This document shows, one piece after another, positions 1 through 10,621 of a DNA stretch of 64,000 nt. The position numbers were made by a program, and so were the translations under genes. Under the pieces are notes generated by a model, which searched no databases, was not told the origin of the DNA, and saw only the letters and a program-made list of their open reading frames with translations. Position 1 is the stretch's first letter; each line of letters starts with the position of its first letter. The stretch comes from CAVWUA01 sp963758025 (lineage in GTDB: Bacteria > Planctomycetota > Planctomycetia > Isosphaerales > Isosphaeraceae), in assembly GCA_963758025.1 (NCBI GenBank), contig CAVWUA010000030.1, forward strand, positions 62,001 through 126,000, written 5' to 3'.

Positions 1-1069
1 GGCCGCGCCTCCGGGCGTGCCGGGCACGCCGGTGACCGTCGTGGTCACGCCGCGGAATTCCGACTGGTAGCCGCCGTCGGACTGATTGCCCGCCGAGGTG
101 AAGTAGGTCACGTTCGAGTTCGTCACGACATCGGTGACGGCCTGCGCGACGATCCCGTCCTGGAAGAACGGCTCGCCAGGATACTTCAAATCGTCGGAGA
201 TGATCTGCGCGCCGGACTGGGCCAGGGCGCGGATGTTCTTCGCGAAACCGATTTCGCCGGGGGCGTTGGGGTCGGCCCCGGTGGCGAAGAGCAGTTGCGC
301 GCCGGGGGCGATGTCGTAGATCTGCTCCAGCATCGCGCGGCCTTCATCGGACGAGCCGGCGGCACCGTCCTGGACGACGGTCACGTTGCTGGGCAGGTCG
401 CCCGTGGCGACCGACTCGGCCAGGCCGACCCCCGCGACGTTCGGGTTGTCGTACTGGTTGACGCTGTCGGAGATCACGCCGATGGCGACCCCGGTGCCGT
501 CCACATTGTACGAGTTGCGCGATGTCGGCCCGCATCGCCGCGTCGGACTGGTTGTTCGAGCTGCCCGCCGCGTCGTACGACGGCTTGAAGAGGGGCTTCA
601 TGCCGTACGTCTGCGGCATCTGAGCGACCGCCGCGAGCTGGGCGACGGGCACATAGCCCTCGGCGATGTGCTTGGAGACATCCACCGCGCCGATGTCCAT
701 GCCGAGGTTGCGCAGGGCGGCCGTGAAGGCGCTGAAGTCGGAGTACCCGCCGGTGACGTCCACACCGACCTTGTCCCCCTTGAAGAAGATCTTCGACGCG
801 TAGCTGGAGGTGAAGGCCCCGTCGCCACCGTGCTGGGCGAAGTTCTGGTATTCCTGGTAAATCTGGATCAACTGCTCGCCGGCCAGGGCCATCGGGCCGT
901 TCTTGACGTCCATCAGGTTGGTCGTTTCCGGCCGCCAGCGGGGCGGATCGGCCGACAACAAGAGCCGATGCTCCAGCGACTCCACCCGAGGGAACGTCCG
1001 TCGCTGGTCATTGGGCTTGCGACCCCGCCCCTTATCTCGATTCCGATCGCCGCGATTGAAGCTGCCCAT
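1..1069 (-). CDS. Partial LEPR-motif surface protein with subtilisin/sedolisin-like domain, frameshifted
   Basis: The gene starts at the ATG ending at 1069, which has GGGGAG about 9 bases upstream, and runs off the left edge. The N-terminus carries ESLEHRLLLSA near residue 30, a variant of the LEPR-xLL motif found on large surface or secreted planctomycete proteins. After about 180 residues the frame breaks at 511-520; reading the next frame continues with NSYNVDGTGVAIGVISDS, DEGRAMLEQIYDIAPGA and NVTYFTSAGNQ. This order resembles a subtilase fold: the Asp region (GVISDS), then the place of the catalytic His occupied by DEGRAM with Glu, then the oxyanion-hole Asn. Glu at that site is reminiscent of sedolisins. 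The catalytic Ser region lies outside the window, so activity cannot be judged. The break looks like a one-base indel rather than a real stop. Confidence 0.7.
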
Positions 1070-1625
1070 ACGACAACGCTCCCCGGTTTTGCCCTGCGTC
1101 CGCCTCACCCCGATTGGCTCGCTGAACCAGTCGTTGTTGCCCCGACGGGGCAGGCAGACGGCGAAGGTGAACGATTCTCAGATGATTCCGACCGCTTGTG
1201 TGTATCGATTTGCCCGCGGGCCGACAGAGGACGAAGGGCCTCGATCCCGGCTCGCTGGTTCCGCTGGAAATTGCGCCCCGCGGCGACTGATCAAGATCCC
1301 GGACGGATTCCGGCGCTCGACCTGTCTCGCTTGGCTGATTGAATGGCTCCATGCACGCAATCAATCATTGTGGTAAGGATTCTCCCTGTCAAGTCCATTC
1401 GCGGAGAATTCGTGGAAGGTGCGGGTGCGGGGGAGTGAGACGGGCGAATTCTGGCAATCCGAAAGCCACAAGGCGCAGATTGCAAACCATGTTCAGTGTG
1501 ACCCCCGATTTTCCGCTGTCAAACCAACCCGACAAGTTTTCGGAGTCCGTCCGAACGTATGCTCCGAGCCCGAACGATTGTACGGCCCCAGGGGGATGAA
1601 TGTTCAGCGGGTGTGTCGTTCTTTT
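1070..1625. other. Non-coding stretch between two minus-strand genes
   Basis: No open frame here has a ribosome site or recognisable content. It should hold the promoter of the minus-strand surface protein and the end of the HAD gene transcript. A short inverted repeat built on two GAATTC sites (around 1404 and 1445) is visible but weak. I see no terminator with a T-run. Confidence 0.4.
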
Positions 1626-2279
1626 TCAACATGACGTCGGTCCAGAGGCCGTGTCGGGGATCTCCACGCCCTCGCGCCGGAGGTCATCGAGCAAGGCGGA
1701 ATAATTCTGGTAAAGCAGGGCGGACAGACCGGCTTTGCGGGCGCCTTCGACGTTTTCGGGAACATCATCGATGAACAGGCAGTCCTCGGGAGGGGCGTCG
1801 GCGGCCTCCGCGCAGGCGAGGAAGAACGCGGCGGCGGGCTTGATGTGGCCGACCTCATACGACAGGACCAGGCGATCGAAGTGGGCGAGCGTCTCGGCGA
1901 ACTGCCGGCGGAAGTGCGCGGCGTGCAGGTCGTTGGTGTTTGAGCCGAGGATCAGCGTGTATCCCCGCTCTTTCAGGAACGGGATGAGTCGGTGGACCGG
2001 TTCATTCGGCCAGAAGATGTCGGCCCACGCGGCGGCGAATTCCTCGTGTGGCAGTTCGCCCAGCCCGGCCAGATCGCAGAGGGCTTCCCCGAAATCCTCG
2101 GCGGAGATCCGGCCGCTCTCGTAACGCCCGACGAGCGGGTTCAGGCCGGCCTCCCGGAGCCTTCGCAGGAGTGCCGGCCCCGTCAGGCCGTGGCGTCGGG
2201 CGAGCCGGTCGCACGCGAGGGCGTAGTCGAAGTGGGCCACGACGTTGCCGAAGTCGAAGATCAGGGCGGGGCGTCGCAT
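1626..2279 (-). CDS. HAD-superfamily hydrolase (YihX-like phosphatase)
   Basis: The 217-residue protein is a cytosolic HAD subfamily IA hydrolase, expected to remove phosphate from a small metabolite. Motif I is FDFGNVV near residue 9, giving the nucleophilic Asp; the residue two positions on is Gly rather than Asp, as in the YihX-type FDLGNV motif. Motif II is LILGSNTND, motif III is the Lys of GHIKPAAAFF, and motif IV is CLFIDDVPENVEGARKAG. The length fits the family. The start lies 6 bases after the stop of the upstream pseudopilin gene, so the two are probably co-transcribed. The substrate is unknown; alpha-glucose-1-phosphate phosphatase is only one option. Confidence 0.85.
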   Translation of the reverse strand: MRRPALIFDFGNVVAHFDYALACDRLARRHGLTGPALLRRLREAGLNPLVGRYESGRISAEDFGEALCDLAGLGELPHEEFAAAWADIFWPNEPVHRLIPFLKERGYTLILGSNTNDLHAAHFRRQFAETLAHFDRLVLSYEVGHIKPAAAFFLACAEAADAPPEDCLFIDDVPENVEGARKAGLSALLYQNYSALLDDLRREGVEIPDTASGPTSC

Positions 2280-2285
2280 CGGGCG

Positions 2286-3239
2286 TCAAGGCTCCGGGGG
2301 TGAGGCGGGTTTCTCGGCGTCGGGAAGAGGCGTCGGCGCGGCCGGAGGCGCACTGTCCCAGGCGTTGCCGAACTTGCGCCAGACGCCGACGTTGACGTCT
2401 CGGGTGACATTGCGGACCGAGCCGTCGAGCATCAGCAGGTGGACCCCCTCGACGTGACCGCTGGAGGCCCCCATGCGGGCCGAGCCACCGTCTTCGGCGA
2501 CGCACGAGGGGGAGGCGCCGGGGGGCATCGCATGATTGTAGAGAGTCGAGGGCCAGCCCGCCAACGCCCAGGACGCCCCGGCGTCGCCCATCCAGGATTC
2601 CGCGGGCGCGTCGGGGCAGCCGGCGGGCCGGACCGGGCCGGGGACCGTCGCGTAGTTGATCGGTGCCCGGACCCCCTTCCGGCCGTTCCCCAGCAACCGT
2701 TCGGTGAAGCTCGCGGTGTAGCTGGTCCCATCCCCCGCCTCGACATCGGCCAGGGTCACGTTTTTTCCGGGGGAGAAGGGGCCATGACGACCATCGACGG
2801 TATCCCCGGTGTTGGCCCGGTAGCTCACCGGCGCGGGGAAATCGGGCTGGATCGCGTTCGGATCGCTCGGGCAGACGAGGCCCCGGATGCGTCGCACGGT
2901 GGGCCGGGTGCCGATCTTGCCGGCGGGCGGGATTGTCTCGGGCTGGAGGTTCGCGAACTCGGCCGTTCCCAGTTGCATGAGCATCAGCCCGAGCGGCCCG
3001 AGCGCATCCTCCCGGCGGTCCTCCAGCGTCGGCACGACGGGCAAGCGTCCGGCGGTCTCGTCGTAGAGCGCGACGGCCTTGCCGATCTGCATGAGGTTCT
3101 GGCGGCAACTGACCACCCGCGCTGTCTCTCGCTGACGAGGCAGGGCCAGCAGGATCAGCAGGGCGACCACCCCCACGAGCACAATCACCACGATCACTTC
3201 CAGGGCCGAGAGCCCTGACCGGCTCCGCTGTGGACGCAT
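2286..3239 (-). CDS. Pseudopilin-like protein with H-x9-DG signature (DUF1559-type)
   Basis: The N-terminus (GLSALEVIVVIVLVGVVALL) is a class III-type prepilin leader: a Gly at the cleavage site, Glu at position +5 and a long hydrophobic helix. A prepilin peptidase would cut it and the mature protein would sit in the inner membrane or a pseudopilus. Residues 120-290 contain CPSDPN and a closing GHVEGVHLLMLDGSV, where His is followed by nine residues and then DG, the mark of the large planctomycete DUF1559 family. The tail is Pro-rich. The start has AGAGGAG 8 bases upstream. It is shorter and more diverged in its N-terminal part than the second copy at 9579-10599. It is followed 6 bases later by the HAD gene. 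Confidence 0.85.
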   Translation of the reverse strand: MRPQRSRSGLSALEVIVVIVLVGVVALLILLALPRQRETARVVSCRQNLMQIGKAVALYDETAGRLPVVPTLEDRREDALGPLGLMLMQLGTAEFANLQPETIPPAGKIGTRPTVRRIRGLVCPSDPNAIQPDFPAPVSYRANTGDTVDGRHGPFSPGKNVTLADVEAGDGTSYTASFTERLLGNGRKGVRAPINYATVPGPVRPAGCPDAPAESWMGDAGASWALAGWPSTLYNHAMPPGASPSCVAEDGGSARMGASSGHVEGVHLLMLDGSVRNVTRDVNVGVWRKFGNAWDSAPPAAPTPLPDAEKPASPPEP

Positions 3240-3417
3240 CGCTGATTTCTCCTCTTTTTGTCGTGCCGACCGAGTTTCTCACCAAAGCGTGAGGTCGCGG
3301 AGCCAGCGCGAAGCGACTTCGGACATGTTTTTCTTTGCAAACCGGTCACGCCCCTGGCAATCTGACAATCCCGAGAGCCAGCGTAACCCGAACCTCTCCC
3401 CAATTCAGGACCACTGC

Positions 3418-4118
3418 ATGATCCGCGCCAACGTTTTCCGAATGCTCGGCCTTGTCGCTCTGCTCGGCCTGGGCCTGACGACGGCCCCCCGCGCGAGGAC
3501 GAGGCCCCGGTGGTGCCCCCGCGCGAGGGGGAAACCGAGACGATTGTCCTGTTCAATGGCAAGAACCTCGACGGCTGGAAAGGGCACGACAAATACTGGT
3601 CGGTTCAGGACGGCGTGATCGTCGGCAAGAACACCGAACCGGTGAAGGTCAGCACGTACCTCCAGACCGAGCGGGTATTCAGCGACTTCCGCCTCACGGC
3701 GCGGGTCAAGCTGGTGGAGTCGGAGATGCACTCCGGCATCGCCTTCTGGGGCCGTCGCGCTCCGGAGCACGGCGATGAGTACACCTACGCCGGGCACCTC
3801 GTCATGTTCCCGTCGAACTGGGGCATGTACGACCTCTTCGGCCGGAACGGTCTGCCGGTCGATCCCGCCCCGGCGAAGAAGGTCGGCAAGCAGCACGACT
3901 GGAACGACCTGGAGATCCTCGCCCAGGGGAACCGCGTCCGCGTCGCCGTCAACGGCACGCAGGTCATCGACTGGCGCGACCCTGAGCCGGAGCGGATCAA
4001 GCGAGGCCCGATCGGCCTCCAGCTCCACTCGAACATGGTCCCGCAGGAAGTCCACTTCACCGACCTGAAGCTCGAAACCTTCCCGAAAGACGATCGACTC
4101 ATCACGGTGAAGGAATGA
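3418..4118 (+). CDS. Secreted DUF1080 (3-keto-disaccharide hydrolase-type) protein, frameshifted after signal peptide
   Basis: The mature part (from about 3500) has the DUF1080 fold of concanavalin/LamG type: VLFNGKNLDGWKG near the start, WSVQDGVIVG, SDFRLTARVKL, HSGIAFWG, WNDLEILAQGNRVRVAVNG and a C-terminal GPIGLQLHS. Family members are exported and have been linked to sugar or polysaccharide binding and cleavage. A start at 3418 (AGGA 8 bases upstream) gives a signal peptide, IRANVFRMLGLVALLGLGL, in another frame. The two frames join in the six-C run at 3485-3490; one more C would give a continuous protein of about 233 residues. I take this as an indel error. The stop overlaps the next start by 4 bases (ATGA). 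Confidence 0.85.
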
Positions 4119-4678
4119 GCCGGACCAGCCCCCCGAACGCCGAGGCTGTCTCGCGTAACTTCCCGGACGGCGTGCCGCTGCCGCGCGCCGTCCGGGCCTT
4201 GTGCGACTATCTCGACGTCCACGGCTATCCGATCGTCGGCGGGTTCGAGATCTGCAACGAGGGGGCCGAGGCCCTGGAGTCCTGGTTCCGGGGCGACCCG
4301 GAGATGATCTCGAAACTCGGCGTCTTCGGCAATTCCGCCACCGGCTCGAATTACGCCGTCTGGTTGATCGAGGGGGACGACCCCGACGCCGCGCCCGTCG
4401 TCCTGCTCGAATCGGAGGGGCGGAATGCGACCCTCGCCCGCAACGCGGCCGAGTTCTGCCGACTGCTGGGCGTGGGCCACGACGACGTCAGCCTGGACGA
4501 CATGACCCGGCCCCCCGAGGAGGTCGTCGAGGGCCTCGACGACTACCGCGCCTGGCTCCAGCAGACCCTCGGCCTGACTCCGCCCGCCCTCGGCGCGGAG
4601 ATCACCGACGAGGCCCAGGCCAAAAGCCCGGATTTCGCCGCGTGGGTGGACGACTGGTTCCGGCGCCGGGGGATTTGA
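4115..4678 (+). CDS. Hypothetical protein, possibly SMI1/KNR4 (SUKH)-like
   Basis: This 187-residue protein has no signal peptide or membrane segment. The middle, FGNSATGSNYAVWLIEGDD followed by PVVLLESEG, recalls the SMI1/KNR4 (SUKH) fold, in which a conserved Trp/acidic stretch follows a beta-rich core, but I cannot confirm it. SUKH proteins are often immunity proteins; no toxin gene lies next door. The start overlaps the stop of the DUF1080 gene as ATGA, so translation is probably coupled. It ends with WVDDWFRRRGI. Function unknown. Confidence 0.6.
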   Translation: MSRTSPPNAEAVSRNFPDGVPLPRAVRALCDYLDVHGYPIVGGFEICNEGAEALESWFRGDPEMISKLGVFGNSATGSNYAVWLIEGDDPDAAPVVLLESEGRNATLARNAAEFCRLLGVGHDDVSLDDMTRPPEEVVEGLDDYRAWLQQTLGLTPPALGAEITDEAQAKSPDFAAWVDDWFRRRGI

Positions 4679-4798
4679 TCGCAGTATTTCGAAGGAGGGA
4701 TTTCGCTCCCCGACGACGGAGGCCCCAATTCGCCCCTTGCCGCTGGTTTTCGTAGGTTGGGCATCATCAACCCTCTAAATGGTGCATCCGGTAAGTTT

Positions 4799-4856
4799 TT
4801 GGAGCGCGGGCCTCTGGCCCGCTATCCCGGATGCGGGCCAGAGGCCCGCGCTCCAA
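4799..4856. repeat. Perfect 24-bp inverted repeat, inner part of a nested palindrome
   Basis: The left arm at 4799-4822 and right arm at 4833-4856 are exact reverse complements over 24 bases with a 10-base loop. A further 10-base pair of arms, GGTGCATCCG at 4781-4790 and CGGATGCACC at 4871-4880, flanks it symmetrically, so the whole 4781-4880 block is a nested palindrome. It lies between two plus-strand genes and is not followed by a T-run, which speaks against a plain terminator. It looks like a REP- or MITE-type element. Confidence 0.85.
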
Positions 4857-4900
4857 GGAAGGAGATTTGGCGGATGCACCACTCAACATGCACCACATGA

Positions 4901-4950
4901 ATTCCGGGAGGCGGGGGGTTCACGGACGCGAACCCCCCGCCTCCCGGAAT
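4901..4950. repeat. Perfect 21-bp inverted repeat
   Basis: Arms at 4901-4921 and 4930-4950 are exact reverse complements over 21 bases with an 8-base loop, and include a run of six G (or C). It sits 20 bases after the nested palindrome and 46 bases before the next start codon. Together with the preceding element it fills the 318-base gap 4679-4996. A smaller hairpin (GGTTG/CAACC) occurs at 4755-4772. Confidence 0.85.
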
Positions 4951-4996
4951 GAGATTCTGCACAACGGGTTGAGGGAACCAGCACCAGGAACGTGTG

Positions 4997-6378
4997 ATGC
5001 CGGAAATACCAGACGAAGCCAATGTCGGGAATCCGCCCCGATCTCCGGGAGGTGGGTGGTGGGTCTCGCTCCTGCTGGGGATCGTCCTGCTGGGAGTGTA
5101 CCTGGCGAATGGTCGGGAGATCGGCCAGTACGACACGGAGCCGACGACCCTGTCGGCCCTGGCCTTGATCCGGGGGGACGGGCCGTTTCTCGACCGCTTT
5201 CAAGGGGTGCTCCGGGAGCCGCCGGACGGGCGTTTGCCGGTGTACGTCACGCGGAAGCGGGGGCACATCGTCTCCCGGTATCCGCTGGTCCCGGCGCTGG
5301 TGGCCGTCCCGCTGGAGTGGCCGCAGGTCTGGCTCCTGGACCGTTTCCGCCCTGGCTGGGACCGCCGGCCGGACATGGCCTGGGGAGGGGCGAAGTTCCT
5401 GGGGAAGAATGCCGCGGCGATCCTGACGGCGCTGGTCGGGGTGGTGCTGCACCGGCTCCTGATCGGGCTCGGACTGCGGCGGCAGGCGCTGCTGGCGACG
5501 CTCGCCGCGATGCTCGGCTCGGATCTCTGGACGGTCGCCAGCCAGGCCCTCTGGCAGCATGGACCGGCCGCCCTGTTCCTGTCGCTGGCGGTCGTGCTCC
5601 TCCTGCCGGACTCCCCGTCCCGGCTCCGATTCGCCCTGGCGGGCGTGTCGGCGGCGATGCTCGTGGCGTGCCGGGCGATCGACCTTCCCTTCGCCCTGGT
5701 TCTGGCGGCCTGGGTGGCCTGGAGGCATCCGAAAAGACTGCTCTGGTTCCTGCCGGGACCGGTCCTGATCGGCGGGGCGCTCGTCGGTTACAACCTGTGG
5801 CTCTTTGATGCGCTCTCGGGAGGGCAGGCGGAGCTGGAGGCGCTGCATCCCCGGTTGCACGGGGTTCCCGGCCCCTGGGCGGGGAACATCCTGGAAGGGG
5901 TCGCCGGGACGCTCCTCAGCCCGAGCCGGGGCCTGTTCGTGTTCTGTCCCGTGGGTGGCCGTCGCGCTGGCGGTCTCGCCGTTCGCCTGGAAGCGGCTCA
6001 GGCCCTGGCCGGTCGTCCGCTGGATGCTGGCGACGCTGCTCGTCTACCTGCTGATCCTCTCGAAGTACGCCGTCTGGTGGGCGGGGCATACGTTCGGCCC
6101 GAGGTACTGGACGGACGTCATGCCCCTGTTCGCGGTCCTGCTGGCGGTCAGCCTGGCCTGGGCGCGGGAACGCGCGCGGGCGGTCGGGGTGATCGCGGCC
6201 CTGGCGGTTGCCCTGTCGATCGGGATTCAGGTCCTTGGGGTCTTCTGTTTTCCGACGAGCGGGTGGAACCTCACGCCCGGCCGACGTGGACCGCAATCAC
6301 GAACGGCTCTGGAGCTGGCGGGACAGCCAGCTCTCGCGCTGCCTGATCGAGATGCTGGAGGCGAAGGAGCACCGTTGA
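4997..6378 (+). CDS. Polytopic membrane protein, GT39/ArnT-like, two apparent frameshifts
   Basis: After a short cytosolic N-terminus the protein has about ten hydrophobic segments, e.g. VSLLLGIVLLGVYLA, ALLATLAAMLGS and GPAALFLSLAVVLLL. The first loop has YDTEPTTLSALALIRGDG, resembling the acidic pair of GT39-type mannosyl- or arabinosyltransferases that use lipid-linked sugars; this assignment is tentative. The frame changes at the CCC at 5948-5950 (into FCPWVAVALA) and at the CCC at 6276-6278 (into LTPADVDRNHERLW), and the true end is the TGA at 6376-6378, giving about 460 residues. Removing one C at each site restores a single frame. The ATG at 4997 has AGGAA about 8 bases upstream. Confidence 0.65.
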
Positions 6379-6478
6379 GCCGGTCGAGGGGGGAATCTCC
6401 GGTGGCCGTTCGTGGTCGGCTTGCCGTAAAATGCCGGTCCTGCCCCTTGCCGGCCCTTTTTGGATTGAGCCTCCGACG

Positions 6479-9407
6479 ATGTCCACGATTCACCTGCCGA
6501 CCCGACTTCAAGACCGACTGGCCCGGGAGACGAGCGCGGAGGTCCACTTCGACCGCGGCACCCGGTTGCTCTACGCGACGGACGCCAGCCTGTACCAGAT
6601 CGAGCCGGTGGGGGTGGTCGTGCCCCGTTCCGTGCGGGATGCCGTGCGGGCCGTCGCCCTGGCCGGCGAGGAGGGGGTGCCGGTCCTGCCGCGAGGGGCC
6701 GCGACCAGCCTGTCCGGGCAGACCGTCGGCCCGGCCCTGATTCTCGACTTCTCGAAGTACCTGAACCGGATCGGCGTGGTGAACCGCGACCAGGGGCGCG
6801 TACACGTCGAGCCAGGAGTCGTGCTCAACCAGTTGAACGCCCACCTCAAGCCCCTGGGCTTGATGTTCGGCCCGGACGTCTCGACGGGGGACCGCGCGAC
6901 CCTGGGCGGCATGATCGGGAACAACTCGGCCGGAGCGCGCTCCCTGCGGTATGGCAAGACGGTCGATCACGTGCATTCCGTCGATGTCGTGCTGGCCGAC
7001 GGGACGACGGCGACCTTCGGCCCGGTGTCCCCGGAGGAACTAGACACCCTCTGCCGCCGGGAGGACCGCATCGGTCAGATCTACCGCACCGTGCGGGAGA
7101 CGGTCGAGTCCCACCGCGACGCGATCATCGCCCGTTTCCCGAAGATCCTGCGGCGGGTCAGCGGCTACAACCTCGACGAGTTCATCCCCGGCCTGCCGGT
7201 GCGGGCGGTCGGCTGGCCGGACGAGCCCTGGCAGTTCAACCTCGCCCGGCTGATCGTCGGTTCGGAGGGGACGCTCGCGGTCGTGACCGGGGCCGACCTG
7301 AAGGTGGTGCCCGCCCCCAAGGTGCAAGGGCTGGTCGTGCTCTCGTTCGCCACGATCCCCGCCGCGCTCGACCGCCTGAACGAGATCCTCGAAACCGGGC
7401 CGATCGCCGTCGAGATGCTCGACCGCATGATCCTGGACCTCGCCGCGCGGAACCCCGAGTACGCCCGGAGCCTGAGCTTCGCCGAGGGCCATCCCGAGGC
7501 CGTCCTCGCGGCGCAGTATTACGCCGACTCGACCGAGGAGCTGGCCGCCCGGGCCGAGGACCTGGCGGCGCCGTTTTGAGGGGACACCGCGCGTCCTGGG
7601 CATCCACAAGAGCCTCTCGGAAGCCGCGAAGGACGACTTCTGGAAGATCCGCAAGGCGGGGCTCTCGCTCCTGATGGGCATGGTCGGCGACGCCAAGCCG
7701 GTGGCGTTCGTCGAGGACACGGCCGTCTCGGTCGATCGCCTGCCGGAGTTCTACGAGCGGTTCCGCGAGATCGTCGCCCGACAGGGGGCCTCGGCCGCCT
7801 GCTACGGCCATGCGGACGTCGGCTGCCTGCATATCCGGCCGATCCTCAACATGAAGACCGCCGAGGGGGTGGAGCGTCTGCAAGCCATCGCGCGGGATGT
7901 CTCCGACCTGGTGGCCGAGTTCGGTGGCGCGATGAGCGGCGAACACGGCGACGGCCTGGCCCGCAGCCGCTGGAACGCCAAGCTGTTCGGCCCGGAGGTC
8001 TATGAGGCATTCCAGACGATCAAGCGGGCCTTCGATCCCGAGAACCGCCTGAATCCGGGCAAGGTGGTCGCCGAGCCGGACCTCGCCGCCGACCTGCGTA
8101 TCAGCCCCGACTACCACACCCGGGAGCCTTCGGAGACGGTCTTTGACTTCTCCAAGCAGGGTGGTTTCGCGAGGGCCACGGAGCTTTGCTCGGGGGTCGG
8201 CGCGTGCCGCAAGACCCACACCGGGACGATGTGCCCGAGCTACATGATCACCCGCGACGAGGAGCACACGACCCGGGGGCGAGCCAACGCCCTGCGACTC
8301 GTTCTCTCCGGGGCCCTTCCCGCCGAGAACCTGTCCAACGAAACCCTGCACGACGCCCTGGACCTCTGCCTCCAGTGCAAGGCCTGCAAGACCGAGTGCC
8401 CGTCGAACGTGGACATGGCGAAGCTCAAGGCGGAGGTGCTCTACCAGTCGTCGTTATCCCGCCCGTTGCCGCTCGGCCATCATCTGCTCGGGAACATCCA
8501 CCGCCTGAACCCGCTCGGTTCGGCAACCGCTCCGCTGGCGAACTGGTCGCTCCGACAGGCCCCGTTGAAATGGCTGCTGGAGAAGGTCGCGGGCATCGAC
8601 CGCCGCCGCACCTTGCCGACCTTCGCCCACGACCACCTCCGACGCTGGTTCCGCCGCCATGCCGCCGACCCCCGCGCCGGGCGGCGCGGCGAGGTGATCC
8701 TGCTCGACGACTGCTTCACGACCTACAACACGCCCGAGGTCGGCCGCGCCGCCGTGCGGTTGCTGGAAGCCGCCGGCTATCGCGTCCGACTGGCGGGCCT
8801 GTCCTGTTGCGGTCGCCCCGCGATCTCCAAGGGGCTCTTACCCAAGGCCCGCGACCTGGCCCGGGAGAACGTGGCGCGACTGGTCGAGGATGCCCGCCGA
8901 GGCACGCCGATCCTCGGTTGCGAGCCCAGTTGCCTGCTGACCCTGGTGGACGAATACCGGGATTTCCGCCTCGGTCCCGACGCCGATCTGGTCGCTTCCG
9001 TGAGCCGCCTGGTCGATGCGTTCGTGGCCGATCCCGAACGGGTGCCGGACCTGCCAATGGCCTCGCTTCCCGCTCGGGTCCTTCTGCACGGCCATTGCCA
9101 GCAGAAGGCCCTGACCGGCACGGCGGGCACGCTCGCGGCGCTTCGGCGTATTCCAGGGCTGGAGGTGCGTGAGCTGGACTCCGGCTGCTGCGGAATGGCC
9201 GGGTCGTTCGGCTACGAACTCGGCCATTACGACCTGAGCACCGCTCTGGCGAACCGGGTTCTGCTCCCCGCGATGACGGCGGAACCGGAAGGCCTCCTCG
9301 TCGCTCCGGGTTTTTCCTGTCGGAGCCAGGTGCATGGTCTGACGGGGCAGACGGCCCTTCATCCCGTGGAACTGCTTGCCAGGCAGTTGACACAAGGGAA
9401 TGGATGA
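6479..9407 (+). CDS. FAD-linked oxidase fused to Fe-S (CCG) subunit, GlcD-GlcF/YdiJ-like, frameshifted
   Basis: The about 975-residue protein joins a GlcD-like FAD (PCMH) domain to a GlcF-like Fe-S domain and should oxidise a 2-hydroxy acid such as D-lactate, glycolate or D-2-hydroxyglutarate at the inner membrane face. FAD part: LPRGAATSLSGQTVG, GGMIGNNSAGARSLRYGK, IVGSEGTLAVVT, then AMSGEHGDGLARS and FDPENRLNPGK. Fe-S part: CSGVGACRK...CPSY and CLQCKACKTECPSNVDMAK, then two CCG motifs, SCCGRPA and GCCGMAGSFG. The frame breaks in TTTT at 7574-7577; removing one T gives APFEGTPRVLGIHKS and a continuous protein. The ATG at 6479 is chosen because it precedes the first conserved residues; the ribosome site is weak. 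Confidence 0.88.
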
Positions 9408-9416
9408 TCTATCGTT

Positions 9417-9470
9417 CCTGAAACAACATATCAAAATTAAGAAATTTCAGGTGTTAGATCTCTTTTTTCG
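9417..9470 (+). terminator. Possible weak terminator after the FAD oxidase gene
   Basis: CCTGAAA at 9417-9423 pairs with TTTCAGG at 9445-9451 around an A-rich loop, and a TTTTTT tract follows at 9463-9468. The stem is only 7 bp and AT-rich, so strength is doubtful. A TTGACG hexamer at 9475-9480 just downstream could be the -35 box for the next gene, but I see no good -10 box at normal spacing. Confidence 0.3.
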
Positions 9471-9578
9471 TTTCTTGACGATTCCCGATCGGGTACAGTA
9501 AACCCATCCACCAATTCAACGATCTGTCGCCGTGCTCCATCGGACCACCCGCTTCTCACGCGAAGAGGAGTGATCTTC

Positions 9579-10599
<1,021 letters not shown>

Positions 10600-10621
10600 T
10601 CGATCGTGCGCGGTGGACCCG

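Noticed and set aside
1339..1774. Small plus-strand frames in the first intergenic gap
   Set aside because: No ribosome site, composition or known motif supports them.
4679..4996. A CRISPR array or terminator cluster
   Set aside because: There are no repeated spacers and no T-runs; the structure is palindromic, not direct-repeat.
9475..9503. A sigma-70 promoter at TTGACG before the DUF1559 gene
   Set aside because: No -10 box lies at 16-18 bases; the best (TACAGT) is 13 bases away.
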